From Orbus sasakiae (GTDB lineage Bacteria; Pseudomonadota; Gammaproteobacteria; Enterobacterales; Orbaceae): a DNA stretch of 64,000 nucleotides. Numbering within the stretch: position 1 is the stretch's first letter; every line of letters starts with the position of its first letter. This document shows positions 43,384 through 51,975 of the stretch, in pieces. The translations under genes and the position numbers were made by a program. Under the pieces are notes generated by a model, which was given only the letters and a program-made list of their open reading frames with translations, ran no database searches and had not been told where the DNA came from. Location: positions 1,302,001 through 1,366,000 of the forward strand of contig NZ_BAABHY010000001.1 of the NCBI RefSeq assembly GCF_039542345.1, read 5' to 3'.

Positions 43384-44148
43384 ATGCGTAAACCTCTCGT
43401 TATGGGAAACTGGAAACTTAATGGTAGTAAAGCAATGGCTTTAGATTTAGTAACTGGCTTAAACAAAGAACTTGCTGGTGTTGAAGGCTGTGATGTTGCA
43501 ATTGCCCCTCCTGTTGTTTATCTTGATTATGTACAAAAGTTATTAGCTGACTCTAATATTATTTTAGGCGCACAAAATGTCGATACACATTTATCTGGTG
43601 CTTATACGGGTGATATTTCAGCAGATATGTTAAAAGAAGTGGGTGCTACCCATATTATTATCGGCCACTCAGAGCGTCGTACTTATCATAAAGAGTGTGA
43701 TAAATTTATTGCCCAAAAATTCGCGATCCTAAAAGAACGTGGCCTAACACCGGTATTATGTATTGGTGAAACTGAAGCAGAAAATGAAGCAGGTCAAACG
43801 CAAGCCGTATGCGCAAAACAAATTGATGCTGTCATTGAGCTATTAGGAATTAAAGCATTCAATAATACCGTGATTGCTTATGAACCAGTATGGGCAATTG
43901 GTACAGGGAAATCTGCGACGCCAGCTCAAGCACAAGCCGTTCATAAATTTATTCGTGATCATCTTGCAAAACTTGATGCCGATGTTGCTAAACAAGTCAT
44001 CATTCAATATGGTGGTTCAGTTAACGATAAAAATGCAGCAGAGTTATTTACTCAACCGGATATTGATGGAGCATTAGTTGGTGGTGCGTCATTAAAAGCG
44101 GATGCATTTGCCGTTATTGTTAAAGCAGCAGCGAAAGCTAAAAAATAA
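43384..44148 (+). CDS. tpiA: Triosephosphate isomerase TpiA
   Basis: 254 residues, TIM barrel; interconverts DHAP and glyceraldehyde-3-phosphate. Motifs: PLVMGNWKLNGSKAM (catalytic Lys region), IIIGHSERRTYH, AYEPVWAIGTGKSA (catalytic Glu and loop 6) and QYGGSVNDKNAAELF. The start at 43384 has TTGGAG at 43372-43377; an earlier in-frame TTG is part of that ribosome site. A TATAAT-like box and AT-rich region lie between zapB and tpiA. Confidence 0.97.
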   Translation: MRKPLVMGNWKLNGSKAMALDLVTGLNKELAGVEGCDVAIAPPVVYLDYVQKLLADSNIILGAQNVDTHLSGAYTGDISADMLKEVGATHIIIGHSERRTYHKECDKFIAQKFAILKERGLTPVLCIGETEAENEAGQTQAVCAKQIDAVIELLGIKAFNNTVIAYEPVWAIGTGKSATPAQAQAVHKFIRDHLAKLDADVAKQVIIQYGGSVNDKNAAELFTQPDIDGALVGGASLKADAFAVIVKAAAKAKK

Positions 44149-44162
44149 GTGAGTATAAAATA

Positions 44163-44203
44163 AAATGACTTACTTTAGTGTTGAATAACAAAGTAAGTCA
44201 TTT
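44163..44203. terminator. 14-bp hairpin after tpiA
   Basis: AAATGACTTACTTT (44163-44176) pairs with AAAGTAAGTCATTT (44190-44203), 15 bases after the tpiA stop. A second AT-rich pair, AAAATAGATTA (44207-44217) with TAATCTATTTT (44232-44242), follows. On the minus strand the first stem runs into TTTTATTTTA. Confidence 0.6.
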
Positions 44204-44276
44204 AAAAAAATAGATTATTTCAAAGACTAAAGTCAGTTGAGTAATCTATTTTAATTGGGGAAAAGTGTGTTTTAAG

Positions 44277-44299
44277 AAATAGTCGAACGACTATTTTTT
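44277..44299. terminator. Hairpin with T-run at the end of the Ner-like gene
   Basis: AAATAGTCG (44277-44285) pairs with CGACTATTT (44288-44296), followed by T on the plus strand. It overlaps the stop codon of the minus-strand Ner-like gene and protects it from tpiA read-through. Confidence 0.6.
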
Positions 44300-44506
44300 A
44301 TAGCGAGTAGGCCAAATTTTTTCTACTGGTACATTCAAATACTCTGAAATAATTTTTTCATATTTCGGGCAATGACGATATAACGCATTCCTTAAAGTAT
44401 CAGCTTGTAAGCCATTAGAACGTGATAACTCACGTAAACTTCCGCCACGAATTTTGATTTCCCCCACAACTCTTGAAGGTAACCAGTCTTGATCTTGTAC
44501 TCTCAT
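44291..44506 (-). CDS. Ner/Nlp-family (phage Mu Ner-like) DNA-binding protein
   Basis: 71 residues. Nearly the whole protein is the Ner/SfsB-type HTH: DWLPSRVVGEIKIRGGSLRELSRSNGLQADTLRNALYRHCPKYEKIISEYLNVPVEKIWPTRY. Members are Mu-type phage Ner repressors or host Nlp regulators. It is divergent from an S24 repressor-like gene, the order of a Mu-type lysogeny switch (repressor/Ner). There are no transposase or other phage genes nearby: tpiA and mnmA flank the pair. It is likely a remnant or domesticated switch. Confidence 0.88.
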   Translation of the reverse strand: MRVQDQDWLPSRVVGEIKIRGGSLRELSRSNGLQADTLRNALYRHCPKYEKIISEYLNVPVEKIWPTRYKK

Positions 44507-44556
44507 TATGAGATCCTCTTATAGATATAGTTAAGATTATCGGTGTAAAACCTGTA

Positions 44557-44574
44557 TAATGCACTTATGCATTA
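44557..44574. promoter_or_regulatory. Candidate operator in the Ner-like/repressor intergenic region
   Basis: TAATGCA-CTTA-TGCATTA (44557-44574) is a 7-bp inverted repeat close to the start of the Ner-like gene. Because both flanking genes are DNA-binding proteins of phage-switch type, it is a good operator candidate, but which protein binds is unknown. Confidence 0.4.
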
Positions 44575-44655
44575 ATTTAGGTTGAAAGAATAACACATAA
44601 AAAAACGAATTTAAACAAAAAAGTACATATTTTTTTGAAAAAAATATATAAATAT

Positions 44656-44667
44656 ACTTATATAAGT
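44656..44667. promoter_or_regulatory. Candidate operator before the repressor gene
   Basis: ACTTATATAAGT is a perfect 12-bp palindrome 29 bases before the repressor start codon, in an AT-rich promoter-like region. It could be an autoregulatory site; it does not match the other candidate at 44557-44574. Confidence 0.35.
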
Positions 44668-44696
44668 TTAAAATAAGTGAAAATAAGAAGGTGACA

Positions 44697-45389
44697 ATGA
44701 AGGATATTGAAAATCAAAAACTGCTGACAGACACTGGAATTATTGAATTTAAGGACAGGCTAGCACTCGCACAAGAAGGAATGTCTGGGAACGCTTTTGC
44801 GAAGAAAGTAGGTATGTCCGAAGCTGTCATTAGAGACTATCTATCAGGGAAAACGTACCCTTCATTAAATCGTTTAGCACTAATAGCTAAAAAATGTGAT
44901 GTGCCGATAGAATGGTTAGCAACTGGAAAAGGAGAATGTAGACTCTCCTCGAACAATGATCTGCAAAAAATTATTTATATTCCAGCCTATCAACGTCATT
45001 CTGCCAAATCACAAATCGATGATAATAAAGGGGTAAAAAACTCGGTTATCGATTCATTGCCATTTGATTTAAGTTGCTTAAAGTATCACGAATTTAAGAT
45101 AGAAGATCTTTATGTGTATTGGGCAAAAGGTGATTCAATGTCGCCAACTATTTCAGATAATGACACGTTAGTATTAAACACTGCAAATGTGACACCATTT
45201 GATGGTTACATTTATATTATTCAATATGGTGACTCACTTAGCGTCAAACGAATACAAAATCATGGTAAATATTTCTTATTATTGTCTGATAATGAAAAAT
45301 ACCCTTCTATTCAAATTGATAAAGCCTGTTCTGAAAATGACTTTAAAATTATTGGGCGCGTTATTTGTATATTGAAAGATCTTTCCTAG
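44697..45389 (+). CDS. Phage-type repressor with HTH and S24 (LexA-like) peptidase domain
   Basis: 230 residues. An N-terminal HTH (FKDRLALAQEGMSGNAFAKKVGMSEAVIRDYLSGKTYPSLNRLALIAKKCDV, about residues 18-75) is followed by a peptidase S24 domain with the catalytic Ser in AKGDSMSPTISDNDTLVL and Lys in LSVKRIQ. No Ala-Gly cleavage site is obvious. It resembles CI/Mu c-type repressors. The start at 44697 has AGAAGG upstream; a GTG at 44691 lies in that site. It is divergent from the Ner-like gene and has a 13-bp terminator hairpin. Confidence 0.88.
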   Translation: MKDIENQKLLTDTGIIEFKDRLALAQEGMSGNAFAKKVGMSEAVIRDYLSGKTYPSLNRLALIAKKCDVPIEWLATGKGECRLSSNNDLQKIIYIPAYQRHSAKSQIDDNKGVKNSVIDSLPFDLSCLKYHEFKIEDLYVYWAKGDSMSPTISDNDTLVLNTANVTPFDGYIYIIQYGDSLSVKRIQNHGKYFLLLSDNEKYPSIQIDKACSENDFKIIGRVICILKDLS

Positions 45390-45399
45390 TTTCCCTGCA

Positions 45400-45440
45400 A
45401 TAACCATTTACAGAGCTGATTTGTAAATGGTTATCATATT
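45400..45440 (+). terminator. Intrinsic terminator after the repressor gene
   Basis: ATAACCATTTACA (45400-45412) pairs perfectly with TGTAAATGGTTAT (45422-45434), followed by CATATTTTTT. It lies 11 bases after the stop. Confidence 0.75.
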
Positions 45441-45521
45441 TTTTGCCGTAAAAGATTATTGCTCTCTCCTCATTTGTGATAAAATCGCCCCCAAATATAC
45501 GTTTTACAGTTCGATATAATT

Positions 45522-46682
45522 ATGTCACTAAATAAAAATACGCATTCAAAAAATTCAACCATTAAAGTCATTGTTGGCATGTCTGGTGGAGTGGACTCTT
45601 CAGTCTCAGCCTATTTATTACAACAACAAGGTTATGATGTTGTTGGTTTATTTATGAAAAACTGGGAAGAAGACGATGACGAAGAATATTGTTCAGCAGC
45701 GACCGATCTGGCTGATGCAAAAGCAGTATGTGATAAACTGGGTATAAAACTCCTAACCATCAATTTTGCAGCCGAATATTGGGACAATGTATTTGAACAC
45801 TTTCTTGCCGAATATAAAGCAGGAAGAACACCAAACCCAGATATTTTATGTAATAAAGAGATCAAGTTTAAAGCATTTTTAGAGTATGCCGCTGAAGATC
45901 TTGGTGCCGATTATATTGCAACAGGTCATTACGTTCGTCGACGAGAAAACCAGGGTAAATTTGAATTGCTTCGTGGTGTTGACAACAATAAAGATCAAAG
46001 TTATTTCCTTTATACATTAAGTGAACAGCAAATCAGTAAAAGCTTATTCCCTGTTGGTGAACTTGAAAAACCGCAAGTACGGGAAATCGCACAAAAATTA
46101 TACTTAATTACGGCAGCAAAAAAAGACTCAACAGGAATCTGCTTTATTGGTGAACGTAAATTTCGAGATTTTTTAGCTCGTTATTTACCCGCTCAAGCAG
46201 GTTTAATTCGTACTGTCGATGGTGAAATAATTGGTGAACACCAAGGGCTAATGTACCACACACTGGGTCAACGAAAAGGATTAGGAATTGGTGGGTTAAA
46301 AAATGCTGACGAAACGCCTTGGTATGTTGTTGACAAAGATACTGAAAAAAATGAATTAATTGTCGCTCAAGGTCATGACCATCCTGCGCTCTTTTCTGGT
46401 GGGCTAATTGCAGGCCAATTACATTGGGTCTCACGTCACACGCTGACTGAACCATTAAAATGTACGGTCAAAACACGATACCGCCAACATGACATCCATT
46501 GTATTATTGAGCCAATCAATGCTGATCAAATCAGTGTGATTTTTGATGAGCCCGTAGCCGCAGTAACCCCTGGACAATCGGCTGTCTTTTATCAAGGTGA
46601 AGTGTGTCTTGGTGGCGGCATTATTGAAGAACGAATTTTGCGTCAATGTGAACCGATGTTGTCAACAAACAAAGAGAGTTAG
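45522..46682 (+). CDS. mnmA: tRNA 2-thiouridine synthase MnmA
   Basis: 386 residues. It thiolates U34 of tRNA Lys, Glu and Gln using sulfur from the IscS/Tus relay. Motifs: PP-loop VGMSGGVDSSVSAYLL, FMKNWEEDDDEEYCSAATDLADA, RTPNPDILCNKEIKFKAFLEYA (first active Cys), YFLYTLSEQQISKSLFPVGELEKPQVREIA, DSTGICFIGERKFRDFLARYLPA (second active Cys) and MYHTLGQRKGLGIGG. It is followed by hflD one base later, as in E. coli (mnmA-hflD-purB). Confidence 0.97.
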   Translation: MSLNKNTHSKNSTIKVIVGMSGGVDSSVSAYLLQQQGYDVVGLFMKNWEEDDDEEYCSAATDLADAKAVCDKLGIKLLTINFAAEYWDNVFEHFLAEYKAGRTPNPDILCNKEIKFKAFLEYAAEDLGADYIATGHYVRRRENQGKFELLRGVDNNKDQSYFLYTLSEQQISKSLFPVGELEKPQVREIAQKLYLITAAKKDSTGICFIGERKFRDFLARYLPAQAGLIRTVDGEIIGEHQGLMYHTLGQRKGLGIGGLKNADETPWYVVDKDTEKNELIVAQGHDHPALFSGGLIAGQLHWVSRHTLTEPLKCTVKTRYRQHDIHCIIEPINADQISVIFDEPVAAVTPGQSAVFYQGEVCLGGGIIEERILRQCEPMLSTNKES

Positions 46683-46683
46683 T

Positions 46684-47328
46684 ATGAGTAATAAATATTA
46701 TCATATCGCGATAGCCTTAGGTGGTGTTTGTCAAAGTGCCATGTTAGTTCCACAACTGGCTAATTCTGGACAATGTAGTACCGCTTTATATGATACATCA
46801 TTAAAAAGTATTTTTAATACTGCTCCCAACTCGACAGCTGATGTATTTGATGGTGCAGAAAATATTAAAATTGGATTACAATTTTTAACGCAACTCTTTA
46901 GCAATAATCAACCTGAAAAAGTTGAAATTATGCGTTATGTGTTTGGATCACTCGGCGTGACACATAAGCTTATTAAAAATAATGATGCATTAGGTAAAAT
47001 ATCACACCGTCTCGATCGCATACAATCACTGTATACCGATATTAATGCTCAAACATTTGAAAATCACCGCGATGAACTCTCCTATTCGTTAGCCGGTATC
47101 TATTCGGATATTATTAGCCCATTGACAACAAAAATTAAAGTCACGGGTAAAATTGAATACTTGCAAAATACATTAGTTCAAGCAAAAGTTCGCTCAGCAC
47201 TTTTTGGGAGCGTAAGAGCAGCAACCCTTTGGTATCAAGTTGGGGGAAGCCGTATGCAGTTCTTATTTTCGCGTAAAAGCATTATTAATGCGGCAAACGA
47301 GATTTTGCAACAAATAAATCATGATTAA
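46684..47328 (+). CDS. hflD: HflD family protein (high-frequency lysogenisation protein)
   Basis: 214 residues, an all-helical peripheral membrane protein. It matches the family: YYHIAIALGGVCQSAMLVPQLANSGQC at the start, GAENIKIGLQFLTQLF, RYVFGSLGVTHKL, and VRSALFGSVRAATLWYQVGGSRMQFLFSRKSI. In E. coli it affects lambda CII. The start at 46684 follows the mnmA stop by one base; a longer upstream frame overlaps mnmA and is a shadow. Operon with mnmA and purB. Confidence 0.94.
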   Translation: MSNKYYHIAIALGGVCQSAMLVPQLANSGQCSTALYDTSLKSIFNTAPNSTADVFDGAENIKIGLQFLTQLFSNNQPEKVEIMRYVFGSLGVTHKLIKNNDALGKISHRLDRIQSLYTDINAQTFENHRDELSYSLAGIYSDIISPLTTKIKVTGKIEYLQNTLVQAKVRSALFGSVRAATLWYQVGGSRMQFLFSRKSIINAANEILQQINHD

Positions 47329-47376
47329 TTATTTAACTATCTTATAGACGTTTCACTAAACACACGGAGCAAAATG

Positions 47377-48744
47377 ATGGAATTATCTGCACTTACCGCC
47401 CTATCCCCTATTGATGGTCGTTATGGTGATAAAACAAAAGAACTAAGACCTATCTTTAGTGAATTTGGATTATTGAAATATCGCGTTCAAGTTGAGATAA
47501 AATGGTTGCAAAAATTATCAAATTGTCACCATATTGCAGAAGTGCCTCAGTTTGATGAACAAACTCACCAACTTCTTGATAATATTATGCGTCACTTTAG
47601 TGAAGAAGATGCACTGCGTATTAAAACCATTGAAAAAACAACTAATCATGATGTAAAAGCAGTCGAATATTTTCTTAAAGAAAAAATTGCAGGTAATAGC
47701 GTTTTAGAATCCGTATCAGAATTTATTCATTTTGCTTGTACATCAGAAGATATTAATAATTTGTCATATTCATTAATGCTAAAAGATGCGCGTGAAACCA
47801 TTATTTTGCCTTACTGGACAAAATTAATTAATGAATTAAAGGCAAAAGCCAAACAATACCAAGATATCCCTCTCTTATCGCGTACCCATGGTCAACCAGC
47901 AACACCGTCAACGATTGGTAAAGAGTTTGCGAATGTGGTTTATCGATTGGAACGTCAATTAAAACAACTCCAATCGATTGAGATTTTAGGTAAAATTAAT
48001 GGCGCAACAGGCAACTATAATGCACACATTGTTGCTTATCCGGATGTTGATTGGTATCAATTTAGCCAAGAGTTTGTCACTTCATTAGGTTTAATCTGGA
48101 ATCCTTATACAACTCAAATTGAACCGCATGACTACATTGCAGAATTTTTTGATTGCGTTGCACGATTTAACACGATTATTATCGATTTAGATCGTGATAT
48201 CTGGGGTTATATTGCGTTGAATCATTTTAAACAGAAAACCATTGCAGGTGAAATTGGTTCATCAACAATGCCACACAAAGTCAACCCAATTGACTTTGAA
48301 AACTCAGAAGGAAATTTGGGCTTAGCAAATGCAGTGATGCAACATTTAGCCAGCAAATTACCGGTTTCAAGATGGCAACGCGATCTAACCGATTCTACCG
48401 TTTTACGTAACTTAGGTGTGGGTATTGGCTACGCCCTTATTGCTTATCAAGCGACATTAAAAGGTATCAGTAAGTTAGAGGTCAATGAACAACATTTGCG
48501 TGATGAATTGGATCACAATTGGGAAGTACTAGCCGAGCCAATTCAAACGGTAATGCGTCGTTATGGCATTGAAAAACCTTATGAAAAATTAAAAGAATTA
48601 ACTCGTGGTAAACGTGTTGATGGTAAAGGCATGCAGCAATTTATTGATAGTTTAGCATTACCTGAACATGAAAAAACCCGTTTAAAACAACTAACGCCAG
48701 CAAATTATATTGGTTATGCTGTCGAATTTGTTAAAAAAATATAA
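47377..48744 (+). CDS. purB: Adenylosuccinate lyase PurB
   Basis: 455 residues, fumarase/aspartase superfamily. It cleaves SAICAR and adenylosuccinate in purine synthesis. Motifs: ALTALSPIDGRYGDK, TTNHDVKAVEYFLKE, HFACTSEDINNLSYSLML, SRTHGQPATPSTIGKEF, and the signature GSSTMPHKVNPIDFENSEGN. Start 47377 (MELSALTAL, as in E. coli) has GGAG seven bases upstream; the immediately preceding ATG at 47374 is too close to it. It lies 48 bases after hflD. Confidence 0.97.
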   Translation: MELSALTALSPIDGRYGDKTKELRPIFSEFGLLKYRVQVEIKWLQKLSNCHHIAEVPQFDEQTHQLLDNIMRHFSEEDALRIKTIEKTTNHDVKAVEYFLKEKIAGNSVLESVSEFIHFACTSEDINNLSYSLMLKDARETIILPYWTKLINELKAKAKQYQDIPLLSRTHGQPATPSTIGKEFANVVYRLERQLKQLQSIEILGKINGATGNYNAHIVAYPDVDWYQFSQEFVTSLGLIWNPYTTQIEPHDYIAEFFDCVARFNTIIIDLDRDIWGYIALNHFKQKTIAGEIGSSTMPHKVNPIDFENSEGNLGLANAVMQHLASKLPVSRWQRDLTDSTVLRNLGVGIGYALIAYQATLKGISKLEVNEQHLRDELDHNWEVLAEPIQTVMRRYGIEKPYEKLKELTRGKRVDGKGMQQFIDSLALPEHEKTRLKQLTPANYIGYAVEFVKKI

Positions 48745-48756
48745 TAAGGATAAGTT

Positions 48757-49680
48757 GTGCAAGTTCAGACTTTAAAAATTGCTACCCGTAAAAGCCCTTT
48801 AGCCCTTTGGCAGGCAAACTATGTTAAAGCGCAATTAATGTTACATCACCCGCAACTCGCCGTTGAACTCGTTCCGATGGTGACACAAGGTGATGTTTTA
48901 CTCGATAGTCCTTTATCGAAAATAGGTGGCAAAGGATTGTTTGTTAAACAATTGGAACTTGCATTACTGAATCATGAGGCCGATATTGCTGTCCATTCGA
49001 TTAAAGATATCCCTGCAGAATTTCCACAGGGATTAGCATTAACCACAATTTGTAAACGAGACGATGTGCGCGATGCATTTGTATCAAATCGATACACTGA
49101 CTTAGCACAACTACCTGCTAATGCGGTGGTCGGTACATCGAGCTTACGCCGTCAGTGCCAACTCAAAGCTCACTACCCACATCTAGTGGTTAAAGATTTA
49201 CGTGGTAACGTAGGTTCACGTTTGGCTAAATTAGATAATGGTGAGTATGATGCGATTATTTTAGCCGCAGTAGGTTTAAAACGCCTTGAGCTACAAGAAC
49301 GTATTAAACAAGCTATCCCCATTGAAATCATGTTACCTGCTGTTGGTCAGGGCGCAGTTGGTATAGAAAGCCGTGAAAATGATCATATAATTAATCAATT
49401 ATTAAAACCGTTAGATGATCAACACACGCGTTACTGTATTACTGCTGAACGTGCAATGAATCATCATTTACAAGGCGGTTGTCAAGTTCCTATTGCTTGT
49501 TATTCGAAGTTGGAAAACACTAGACTTAACTTGCAGGGCTTAGTGGGGAGTTTAGATGGCAAAACAATAATTACTGCCAATGTCACAGGCGATCAACAAC
49601 AAGCATCTGAATTAGGGATTAAGCTTGCCCAGCAGCTGCTTGAACAAGGTGCAGAAAAAATACTCAATCAAATTAGATAG
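48757..49680 (+). CDS. hemC: Porphobilinogen deaminase HemC
   Basis: 307 residues starting at GTG. It links four porphobilinogens into hydroxymethylbilane. Motifs: IATRKSPLALWQANYVKAQL, GGKGLFVKQLELALL, DIAVHSIKDIPAEFPQGL (catalytic Asp), GTSSLRRQCQL, DLRGNVGSRLAKLDNGEYDAIILAAVGLKRL and LQGGCQVPIACYS with the dipyrromethane-binding Cys. It starts 12 bases after purB and leads the heme cluster hemCDXY. Confidence 0.97.
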   Translation: MQVQTLKIATRKSPLALWQANYVKAQLMLHHPQLAVELVPMVTQGDVLLDSPLSKIGGKGLFVKQLELALLNHEADIAVHSIKDIPAEFPQGLALTTICKRDDVRDAFVSNRYTDLAQLPANAVVGTSSLRRQCQLKAHYPHLVVKDLRGNVGSRLAKLDNGEYDAIILAAVGLKRLELQERIKQAIPIEIMLPAVGQGAVGIESRENDHIINQLLKPLDDQHTRYCITAERAMNHHLQGGCQVPIACYSKLENTRLNLQGLVGSLDGKTIITANVTGDQQQASELGIKLAQQLLEQGAEKILNQIR

Positions 49681-49689
49681 GTTAACATT

Positions 49690-50430
49690 ATGATTATTGT
49701 GACACGTCCTTCCCCCTACGGAGAACAACTCACACAATTATGTCAACAAGCAAACCTACCCGCCCGCCACCTGCCCTTTTTTAATATCCTAAAAGGGGCT
49801 GATTTGAATCAGCTACAACATCATCTTCAACGGCTAAATCACGGTGATGTTGTCATTGTGGTATCTCCGCAAGTGGGTCTTATGATTCAGTCACACGCTC
49901 AACAGATGATTTTCCCTGATAATGTAGACTATTTTGCAGTGGGCCAAAAAACAGCACAGCAGTTTGCGCAAATTTGCCAGCAACCGGTTGGTTATCCACC
50001 TCAAAGTGAAAATAGCGAAGGTTTGCTCGAGCACTTTGCTCATTTTAATATGCAGTTTGCTCAGCGCCAAGTGTTAATTTTATGTGGCGATATTGGGCGA
50101 ACAAAGCTCACTGATACATTAACCGCACAAGGGGCTTTGGTTAAAAACATTCATTGTTATCAACGTCAGCTCATTGATTATCCTGTGTCAGTTTTTGAAG
50201 AACACACTCATTATCTATTTGTTATCACAAGTGTAGAACATCTATTACAATTAGATAAATACTGTACCGATAAGCAAAAGCGCGGTTGTGACATGATTGT
50301 TAGTAGCTCACGCATCTACGATCAGGCTAAATCACTCAACTGGCAACGTATTCACTTAGTAACTAACGCAAATAATCAAAATTTGTTTAAAACAATTGCG
50401 ACTCTATGTCATAATGCAACAATAATATAA
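49690..50430 (+). CDS. hemD: Uroporphyrinogen-III synthase HemD
   Basis: 246 residues, typical two-lobed HemD: IIVTRPSPYGEQLTQLCQQ at the start, VIVVSPQVGLMI, FAVGQKTAQQFAQ, YPPQSENSEGLLEHF, ILCGDIGRTKLTDTL and a final VVSSSRI-like stretch (IVSSSRIYDQA). It cyclises hydroxymethylbilane to uroporphyrinogen III. Between hemC (9-base gap) and hemX. Sequence is divergent as usual for the family; position supports the call. Confidence 0.93.
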   Translation: MIIVTRPSPYGEQLTQLCQQANLPARHLPFFNILKGADLNQLQHHLQRLNHGDVVIVVSPQVGLMIQSHAQQMIFPDNVDYFAVGQKTAQQFAQICQQPVGYPPQSENSEGLLEHFAHFNMQFAQRQVLILCGDIGRTKLTDTLTAQGALVKNIHCYQRQLIDYPVSVFEEHTHYLFVITSVEHLLQLDKYCTDKQKRGCDMIVSSSRIYDQAKSLNWQRIHLVTNANNQNLFKTIATLCHNATII

Positions 50431-50455
50431 CAACGAGTTAGGTAACCGATTAATC

Positions 50456-51967
50456 ATGTCGACCAAAAATACAGTGCCATCATCGCTTCGATATCTTAGC
50501 GCCAATGCGACGTTATCAAATATTTGCGTTACTGTATTTACTGAATCGGATTCCCATCAACACTTAACTGAACAAAAAAGTATACCATCTAATTCTTCAC
50601 CTATTGGTCATTACCCACAATCTGAAAAAGTGAAACAGGATATGAAAGAAAATAAAGAAACCCCAGTGCAGCCTAAAGCAACACAAAAAGATAAAAATGA
50701 TAATGCTAAAAGGCCAACTACACCACTCACGAAAACACCTATTTCGAAATTGTCGATTGTCGCAATTGGCTTAACGCTTTGTTTAGGTGGTTTTACTTAT
50801 TTCCATGGCCATCAACAAGCAATTACGCAAAAAGCAACCATTGAACAGTTACAATCTGAAATTAATACATTAAAAGACACGTTACAACAAACTATCACCG
50901 ATGATATCAAGGTGCATGTAGCTCAAGCAGTTGATACACAAAATAAACAGTTAAATAGTCTTCAACAACAAGTCAGTAGCCAGTTAACCAATCAAGCTAA
51001 AGCGCAAGAGCAATTTATCAATAAAGTTGACGACAGCATCAAAGTATCAGAACAAAATATTGTGAATTTTAATGAGCGATTATCGGCTATGTCGACAACA
51101 GATAATAATATTTGGCTAATTTCACAGGCAAATTATTTAGTCAACTTAGCTGGGCGTAAAATCTGGAATGACCAAGATTATACGACAGCAAGATTATTAT
51201 TAAAAAATGCAGATACGAGCTTGGCACAAGCCAATGATCCAAGTCTCTTACCAGCAAGACATGCCATCAATAAAGACATATCTGCACTTGCTGCAATCAG
51301 CTTTACCGATTTTGATGGCATTATCATGACATTAATGAATTTAGTTGATTCAGTCACAGAATTACCGCTCGTTGATCACTATAAAGAAATTGACCTTGCC
51401 CTCATTGAACACGATGATAGCATAACCGAGCATCCGACTGAAGGTGATGACAATAACCTCGTCACGGATAGTGCTAAATCATCACAACCCGTTGATACAC
51501 AAGCGCCATCTTCATCAATTTCAGATTGGTACGAAAATTTAACCAAATCATCTGCTTCGTTTTTTGCAAAATTTATCCAAGTGGAAAAATATGACAGCTT
51601 TGGTGAATGTATTGCCAATGCTGGACAAGATGCAGCGTTGTTAGAAAAATGTCAGGCTCATACTGCGGTCATTATGCCAGAGCAAGCCCTCTATTTAAGA
51701 GAAAACATTAAACTAAGACTGCTTATTGCTGCGCAAGCTGTACCAAGACACCAAGAACTCATTTACCAACGTGCACTTAATGATGTATCGGTTTGGGCAA
51801 ATGCTTATTTTGATAGTCATGCATCAAGCGTTAAAGCTTTTTTAGATGAATTGAATAATTTGCAACAACAATCAATTAGTAATCAAAATGTACCACAACA
51901 GCTTAGTAGCCGTGATGAACTTGATAAACTAATGCAAACCCGCGTTCGCGCAATGCTAGCTAATTAG
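50456..51967 (+). CDS. hemX: HemX-family membrane protein
   Basis: 503 residues with a long low-complexity N-terminus (Thr, Pro, Lys, Gln-rich, about residues 45-95), one transmembrane helix (about residues 98-120, SIVAIGLTLCLGGFTYFHGH), and a periplasmic coiled-coil part (IEQLQSEINTLKDTLQQ..., about 125-205). The HemX domain follows (NIWLISQANYLVNLAGRKIW..DYTTARLLLKNAD). The gene order hemC-hemD-hemX-hemY is that of E. coli. The start is uncertain: no good ribosome site is near ATG 50456, and an in-frame ATG at 50642 lies downstream. Family function is unclear. Confidence 0.9.
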   Translation: MSTKNTVPSSLRYLSANATLSNICVTVFTESDSHQHLTEQKSIPSNSSPIGHYPQSEKVKQDMKENKETPVQPKATQKDKNDNAKRPTTPLTKTPISKLSIVAIGLTLCLGGFTYFHGHQQAITQKATIEQLQSEINTLKDTLQQTITDDIKVHVAQAVDTQNKQLNSLQQQVSSQLTNQAKAQEQFINKVDDSIKVSEQNIVNFNERLSAMSTTDNNIWLISQANYLVNLAGRKIWNDQDYTTARLLLKNADTSLAQANDPSLLPARHAINKDISALAAISFTDFDGIIMTLMNLVDSVTELPLVDHYKEIDLALIEHDDSITEHPTEGDDNNLVTDSAKSSQPVDTQAPSSSISDWYENLTKSSASFFAKFIQVEKYDSFGECIANAGQDAALLEKCQAHTAVIMPEQALYLRENIKLRLLIAAQAVPRHQELIYQRALNDVSVWANAYFDSHASSVKAFLDELNNLQQQSISNQNVPQQLSSRDELDKLMQTRVRAMLAN

Positions 51968-51975
51968 GAGCAATC

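Noticed and set aside
44291..45389. Intact prophage
   Set aside because: Only two regulatory genes are present; tpiA and mnmA-hflD-purB flank them directly.
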